A DNA stretch of 64,000 bases from CAZZHG01 sp964653655. Its GTDB lineage: Bacteria; Bdellovibrionota; FAC87; UBA2466. Below are positions 59,877 through 64,000 of the stretch, in pieces. Position numbers and translations under genes: made by a program. The stretch lies in contig CAZZHG010000014.1 in assembly GCA_964653655.1 (NCBI GenBank), forward strand, positions 3,011-67,010, written 5' to 3'. Positions within the stretch are counted from its first letter, which is position 1, and each line of letters opens with the position of its first letter. A model generated the notes under the pieces. That model was given only the letters and a program-made list of their open reading frames with translations. It did no database searches and was not told the origin of the DNA.

Positions 59877-61988
59877 TTAGCTGGCTTGCCCGGTGCTAGC
59901 CACCTTTTTCTGGATAGGCAGCCCATCGACCCATTGGCGAAGCTTAGCCGTTTCCTCTTCCTTTAGAGGGCGGGTGGAGTAGAGGTCCCGGTGGATGGCC
60001 TCGTCCAGCCTGGTGAGAGAGAACGCATCCCACCCTTCCCGCTTCAGCCGTTCGTGAAAACGGCGGAAAGTCTCGCCCTTTTCCCGCAACCAGCCGGCCG
60101 CCGCCAGGCGATTGAGGAAGATTCTGTAGTAGGGTGGAAGCCCGTCGAGGGTGCCCCGGCGCCGCTGGCTCAGTAAACGCGGGAAAAGCCAAAGCACGAT
60201 GCCGAGGCCCACCCATTTGAAGAAGTCGAGCAGGACCTTCCACTTCGGGACGTCCTGGAATCGGTGCCCCCGCATGAGGGAAATCTGCATCCAAACCTGT
60301 TGCTGGGCGCTGCTGTCATAGTGAACCACGTAGCGGTTGAACCAGAATTTGAGGGCGTTGTAGTAATTCGAGGCCTGGGCGACCAAGCCATCGTCGTCGC
60401 CGAGCGGAAACGCCGGCGTCGGATCGTAGCGGTACCACCGTCCGCGGCCGCCGTAGATCTCCACCCAGGCGTGGGCATTTCGCTCCTGAACTTCGAGAGT
60501 CTGGGAAACCGTATTGAAGGTTCCTCCGCGGTAGCCGAGCACCACGCGAGTGGGAATCCCTTGAGTCCGCAGGAACAAGGCCGCGGCGGTCGCGAAGTAC
60601 TCGCAGTGGCCCTGACGATCCTTCGACAGAAACCCCTCCAGAGCCGTCGCCGCGGAAGTAGCGTGAACGAGCGAGGCGGTGAAATTGCGGGTGAAGTTCA
60701 AGGTCAGCATCGAAACGATTTTCGCGACGTTGGTCGGGGCGGCGGAGCCCATCACTTCCTTCGTCCAGTTACGGAAGTAGTCCTTTTTGGCGATTGATTC
60801 GGGAATCTCCAGATAGCGCAGAGTCGGAACCACGCTGCCCGGTTCCGACCTCTCCCGCTCGCGGCTCCAGTCCTTGGCGAGAGTAATGAGATTGACGTCG
60901 TCGTCTCGCAAGTCGGCCAGATCGGGCACTTCACCGACCATGACTTCGTAGGCATAGCGAAGGCTTCCCGAGCTGCTGCGGTATAGGCTTCGGCCGGTAT
61001 CGTATCGGGCTCCCCCAAGAAGTCCCTCCGGGCCGCGGAAATACAGGAGCAGCCCCGGATAGAGGATCGCGCGCGTCGAGTGGGGCTCGCGGTAGATCTT
61101 CGCGGCCACTTTGCCCTGGGAGTGGGTCATCGTGTAGCGAAGGTCTTCGCCGATTCGATAAGGCCACCTGTCAAGCTCGCTGGGTACCCACTGGGTTCCG
61201 TCGAAGCTATCGAGGGTATTGCCGCGCAGATAGAGCGTTCTCGAGTTCTGAATGAGCCACGAGGGGTCCGCTTCGACAGTGGCCGCGACGGTCGCATCCT
61301 CACGGATGGTGTTGGTGGACTGAAGAGAGATCTGCCCGGTGTAGCCGGTGAGCGATTCCCTTTCCCGCAAGCCCCAGGGATTAGAGAAGAGCTGAGAGCG
61401 CGGAAAAAAGAAGAATACGACGGCGCCGCCGAAGAGCCCCCAGGTGAGCGCCGGAACCAGCTGACGGAAGTAGAGCGCGCTGAGCCTGTATCGGCTTGCT
61501 CCAGAGGTGCCGGCCAAAGAGTAAAGGTTGTTCGCGTTCAGCGTGAAAACAAGGTTCAGGAGAAACAGCAGAAACGACAAGTGTGTGTAGAACTCCTGCT
61601 TCACGATGACGCTCATCAAAGCAATGAGTCCCGACACCAGAAGCGCTATCCAGTGACCGAAAGTGCGCTGTTTTCGAGGAACGAAGATGAGAAGACTCGC
61701 CCATAGCAGCGTTCCGAGGAGGCCGGCCAAATCCTTGTTGTGCGCATACCCCGAAGCTCCAATGCCGACGAGCCCCAGGATGGCCACACCGCGAAGGACC
61801 GGAGGAAAGGCTTTCAACCTTCGAAAGAGCCCCGTCGGGACCAGGGACCAAAGCGTTCCCGCGAAAGCCAGAAGCAACAAAGGAACGGCGATGAGCTCGG
61901 ACTGCCAGGAAAGCAGTGCCGTGAGCGAGAGCAGAGACATCCAGCTGTAATGATAAAAGGCGGAGAGGGTAAGCCGTTTCCCGTTCAT
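59877..61988 (-). CDS. TgpA-like transmembrane transglutaminase (DUF3488)
   Basis: 703 residues from ATG at 61988, which overlaps the stop of the DUF58 gene (ATGA). Five to seven N-terminal helices (to about 190), a periplasmic region with the transglutaminase triad DRQGHCEYFATAAALFLR (Cys), NAHAWVEIY (His) and YRYDPTPAFP (Asp), a late helix (WVGLGIVLWLFPRLLS) and a DUF4129-like C-terminal part. In Pseudomonas TgpA is essential and faces the periplasm. It forms the standard triplet with the MoxR and DUF58 genes upstream. Confidence 0.92.
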   Translation of the reverse strand: MNGKRLTLSAFYHYSWMSLLSLTALLSWQSELIAVPLLLLAFAGTLWSLVPTGLFRRLKAFPPVLRGVAILGLVGIGASGYAHNKDLAGLLGTLLWASLLIFVPRKQRTFGHWIALLVSGLIALMSVIVKQEFYTHLSFLLFLLNLVFTLNANNLYSLAGTSGASRYRLSALYFRQLVPALTWGLFGGAVVFFFFPRSQLFSNPWGLRERESLTGYTGQISLQSTNTIREDATVAATVEADPSWLIQNSRTLYLRGNTLDSFDGTQWVPSELDRWPYRIGEDLRYTMTHSQGKVAAKIYREPHSTRAILYPGLLLYFRGPEGLLGGARYDTGRSLYRSSSGSLRYAYEVMVGEVPDLADLRDDDVNLITLAKDWSRERERSEPGSVVPTLRYLEIPESIAKKDYFRNWTKEVMGSAAPTNVAKIVSMLTLNFTRNFTASLVHATSAATALEGFLSKDRQGHCEYFATAAALFLRTQGIPTRVVLGYRGGTFNTVSQTLEVQERNAHAWVEIYGGRGRWYRYDPTPAFPLGDDDGLVAQASNYYNALKFWFNRYVVHYDSSAQQQVWMQISLMRGHRFQDVPKWKVLLDFFKWVGLGIVLWLFPRLLSQRRRGTLDGLPPYYRIFLNRLAAAGWLREKGETFRRFHERLKREGWDAFSLTRLDEAIHRDLYSTRPLKEEETAKLRQWVDGLPIQKKVASTGQAS

Positions 61989-63040
61989 GCGGCCCTCCCC
62001 GGCTCTCCCCATGCGATCCCGGAAACCGTGACTTGTAGCTTGAGCTCCCCGTCCCGCGCCGGGCCGGCCTTCGGACCCGAAGCCCGTAGTGCAAACCGTC
62101 CTTCGAAGGAAGGAGCCCGCGCGAGCCAGCGGTGAGCGTCCGTCAGGTCGGAGGCGACACAGACGCCGTCCATTTCCAATTCAAAGGGGCGATCGGAAAC
62201 GTACGCGACCTCGAGAGCCGTACGAAGATCGGCGAGCCGTTTCTCGTAGGCCGCCGAGTCGGGGCTCGACATCAGAAAACTTGCGGAGCTGACCACGCGG
62301 ATGCGTTGCTCGCGGGAGCGGGACTCGAACACTTTCACCACCCAATCCGAAGGCGGCCTTCCGGCGGAGCGCCGCCAGTCGATGAGCCTCGTCGAATCGA
62401 GGGGATTGCGGTGGCGGTGGCAATAGAACTCCCGCTCCGCGTCCGTCCGGGCCATCTGATGCCGCAGCTCCTGATTGAGCTTCCGAAAGAGCTCTTCGTC
62501 CAATGCCGGCAGCACGGAGATTTCCGTCGAGAGCTGGGCCACTTTGAATTTCGTGAGCAGCCCGAAGGGATAGAGAGTCCGCTGAACGGCGTACAGCTTT
62601 TCGTAATACCCGCGTGGAAGCCCGGAACAGGTTCCGGAAACCGTGGCATTCTCCTTCGGCTCCAACATGAAGGTGTGCGCCCGCATTCTCGGCTGGGGCT
62701 CTTTCGCGAAGAAAGGAAACTTCGGAGGGTTCTCGAAAACCAGGCACTCTACTCCGTAGAGGATTTGCCGGCCGTCGAGGTTTCTCACCTTAAGCTCGAG
62801 CGTGAAGGGCCGACCCGCGTCGCCCGATGCCCTGGCGGCGCCGTGGATCTCGAAATGTTTCATCACTTTTTCCGAGAGAAGTCCGGAGATGATGAGAATG
62901 GCGATGCCTAGACTCAGGGACAGGTAAATGCCGTTGTAACCGGAGGCGATGGCGATGAGGCCGAGGGCGAGGACGAGCGCAATCGTGTAACGGCCGGGAA
63001 CCGTGGTGTGGATTCCACGATTGACGCTGCGGTAGTACAT
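61985..63040 (-). CDS. DUF58 domain protein
   Basis: 351 residues from ATG at 63040, one base after the MoxR stop (TGACATG). Two N-terminal helices (TIALVLALGLIAIASGYNG, SLSLGIAILIISGLLS), a beta domain, then the DUF58 signature NPLDSTRLIDWRRSAGRPPSDWVVKVFES in a VWA-like C-terminal domain. DUF58 proteins work with MoxR ATPases, which are thought to remodel or activate them. The longer frame up to 63130 lies inside MoxR and is rejected. Confidence 0.92.
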   Translation of the reverse strand: MYYRSVNRGIHTTVPGRYTIALVLALGLIAIASGYNGIYLSLSLGIAILIISGLLSEKVMKHFEIHGAARASGDAGRPFTLELKVRNLDGRQILYGVECLVFENPPKFPFFAKEPQPRMRAHTFMLEPKENATVSGTCSGLPRGYYEKLYAVQRTLYPFGLLTKFKVAQLSTEISVLPALDEELFRKLNQELRHQMARTDAEREFYCHRHRNPLDSTRLIDWRRSAGRPPSDWVVKVFESRSREQRIRVVSSASFLMSSPDSAAYEKRLADLRTALEVAYVSDRPFELEMDGVCVASDLTDAHRWLARAPSFEGRFALRASGPKAGPARDGELKLQVTVSGIAWGEPGRAA

Positions 63041-63041
63041 G

Positions 63042-64000
63042 TCAGGCGACGTCGACGGAGTTGAGAACTTTCTCGACCAGCGAAACCGGATCGTTGCCCG
63101 GCTGGACCACGATACGGTGGGCAAGCGCATAAATGCCCATAGAAATCAGATCGTCCGGGGTTACGAAGTCGCGGCCCGCGAGAAACGCTTTGCCCTTGGC
63201 CACTCGAAGCCAGGAGATTCCGCCGCGGGTGGAAACTCCGCGTAGAATTTGGGGGTGGGCCCGGGTCGCTTCCGCGACTCGGGTCGCGTAATCGACGACG
63301 GCCTCCGAGAGGTGAATCTTTTCTACCTGCTCCTGCAGCTGCTGCAGCTCTTCCGTCGTCAGCACCGAGGCCGGCACCGAGGAGAGCGGATCGAGCGTGC
63401 TATGGCGGAAAATTTCGCGTTCCTTTTCCGGAACCGGGTAACTGAGCTGGAGCCTTACCGTGAAACGATCGAGCTGGGACTCCGGAAGCGGATAGGTGCC
63501 GAGGTGCTCGTTCGGGTTCTGAGTCGCAAAAAGCAGAAACGGGATGGGCAGAGCGTGGGTCACCCGATCCACGGTCACTCCCCCCTCGCCCATCGCCTCG
63601 AGGAGCGCGGATTGCGTCCGGGGCGAAGCGCGGTTCAACTCATCGGCGAGCACGAGGTTCGCGAAGATCGGTCCCTTGTGAAACTGAAACCGGCCGGAAG
63701 TCCCTTCGTACACTTCCACGCCGAGAATGTCGGAGGGAAGCAAATCGCTCGTGCACTGGATGCGCTTCATCTCGAGCCCGAGAAGCCGCGCGATGGCCTT
63801 CACGAGAGTGGTCTTTCCCACTCCGGGGACGTCCTCGAGAAGAATGTGACCGCGCGAAGGCAGCGTGCTCAGAATCGCTTCCGTGTCGGCTTTCGTAAGT
63901 GAGCCGATCGTTGTCAGCCGCGCGGGGTTGTTCCATTCGTGATTGAAGAGGCGGACGTTAGCGTATCTCCCACCGCCCTCGCTGACGCTTCGGGTTACAT
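63042..64000 (-). CDS. MoxR family AAA+ ATPase (partial at the right edge)
   Basis: The frame is open to the last base, so the true start is at or beyond the edge; about 318 residues are visible. LPSRGHILLEDVPGVGKTTLVKAIA (Walker A), LVLADELNRASPRTQSALLEAM (Walker B), LFATQNPNEHLGTYPLPESQLDRF (sensor 1), and RGGISWLRVAKGKAFLAGRDFVTPDDL (sensor 2 and lid) identify a MoxR ATPase, the usual first gene of a MoxR-DUF58-transglutaminase operon. The outermost 8-9 codons read through a sequence matching a repeat known from planctomycetes, so the start may lie inside this window near 63950. Confidence 0.92.
   Translation of the reverse strand, partial: VTRSVSEGGGRYANVRLFNHEWNNPARLTTIGSLTKADTEAILSTLPSRGHILLEDVPGVGKTTLVKAIARLLGLEMKRIQCTSDLLPSDILGVEVYEGTSGRFQFHKGPIFANLVLADELNRASPRTQSALLEAMGEGGVTVDRVTHALPIPFLLFATQNPNEHLGTYPLPESQLDRFTVRLQLSYPVPEKEREIFRHSTLDPLSSVPASVLTTEELQQLQEQVEKIHLSEAVVDYATRVAEATRAHPQILRGVSTRGGISWLRVAKGKAFLAGRDFVTPDDLISMGIYALAHRIVVQPGNDPVSLVEKVLNSVDVA
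63976..64000. repeat. Planctomycete-type dispersed repeat motif at the right edge
   Basis: From memory, the sequence CCCTCGCTGACGCTTCGGGT (63976-63995) and its continuation TTACA match the short dispersed repeat (spurious translations SLTLRVT on one strand, TRSVSEG on the other) that is very frequent in planctomycete genomes. Only one copy is visible in this window. It may be the edge of a repeat or of a chimeric join. Confidence 0.45.

Noticed and set aside
1..64000. tRNA, rRNA genes, CRISPR arrays, insertion sequences, att sites or replication origins
   Set aside because: Intergenic stretches are short and were inspected; no cloverleaf, regularly spaced repeats, transposase-like protein or iterated DnaA-type boxes were recognised.

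Overview
This 64 kb window (roughly 60% G+C, densely coded) comes from a Gram-negative, double-membrane bacterium. It encodes a FadL-type outer-membrane porin, a DUF4105/Lnb-like protein with a C-terminal beta-barrel tail, several lipoproteins with clear lipoboxes, a periplasmic S46 peptidase and many signal peptides. Secreted trypsin-like protease, CHAD, DUF3015, PilZ/acyltransferase and V4R-GAF-cyclase proteins together would fit a Bdellovibrionota or delta-proteobacterial-like lineage. That placement is inference; no rRNA or tRNA gene is present to confirm it. I see no CRISPR array, insertion sequence, prophage or integrase.

Layout. 1-4405: three consecutive genes (the first cut by the window edge) encode paralogous secreted/membrane-anchored proteins of a family I do not recognise; this is the most novel-looking locus. 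4365-8864: an SDR oxidoreductase and a small secreted/outer-membrane protein face an ECF sigma factor - Ser/Thr kinase operon, which has a near-ideal housekeeping promoter and is followed by two very small membrane proteins. 8880-14864: secreted and outer-membrane proteins of unknown role, an atypical alpha/beta hydrolase, a huge Gly-rich secreted protein and a peptidoglycan transglycosylase. 14915-19901: a PilZ-like/acyltransferase protein convergent with a V4R-GAF-class III cyclase, then a haem-oxygenase-fold protein coupled to an isoprenylcysteine-methyltransferase-like protein. 20068-27616: secreted trypsin-like protease, GST, FadL porin, a Pro-rich secreted protein, an Ig-like lipoprotein and a CHAD protein. 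27597-37514: DoxX + S46 dipeptidyl peptidase operon, many small secreted proteins, an SBBP-repeat lipoprotein and a YheT-like hydrolase. 37752-44581: ATP-grasp ligase, an anchored low-complexity protein, HrpB helicase, a secreted CHAD-like protein and a small lipoprotein. 44672-48278: a minus-strand run with nitronate monooxygenase, DUF4442 thioesterase, GIY-YIG nuclease, a small conserved protein, a Fur regulator and a secreted protein. 48453-57616: secreted protein, DUF924, alpha/beta hydrolases, tRNA-dihydrouridine synthase, a UvrD-like helicase, the Lnb-like protein and DUF3015. 57677-64000: a minus-strand operon MoxR - DUF58 - transglutaminase (TgpA-like) - prfC - lipoprotein; MoxR runs off the right edge.

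Organisation. Genes are packed tightly: ATGA/GTGA overlaps link co-transcribed genes, and nine of twelve tail-to-tail junctions overlap or abut with no terminator. Only two classical hairpin-plus-T-run terminators were found (after 49244 and after 57616). Most start codons were re-chosen from the longest open frames using Shine-Dalgarno sequences, signal peptides and overlaps. Many genes here encode envelope proteins with no recognisable family.
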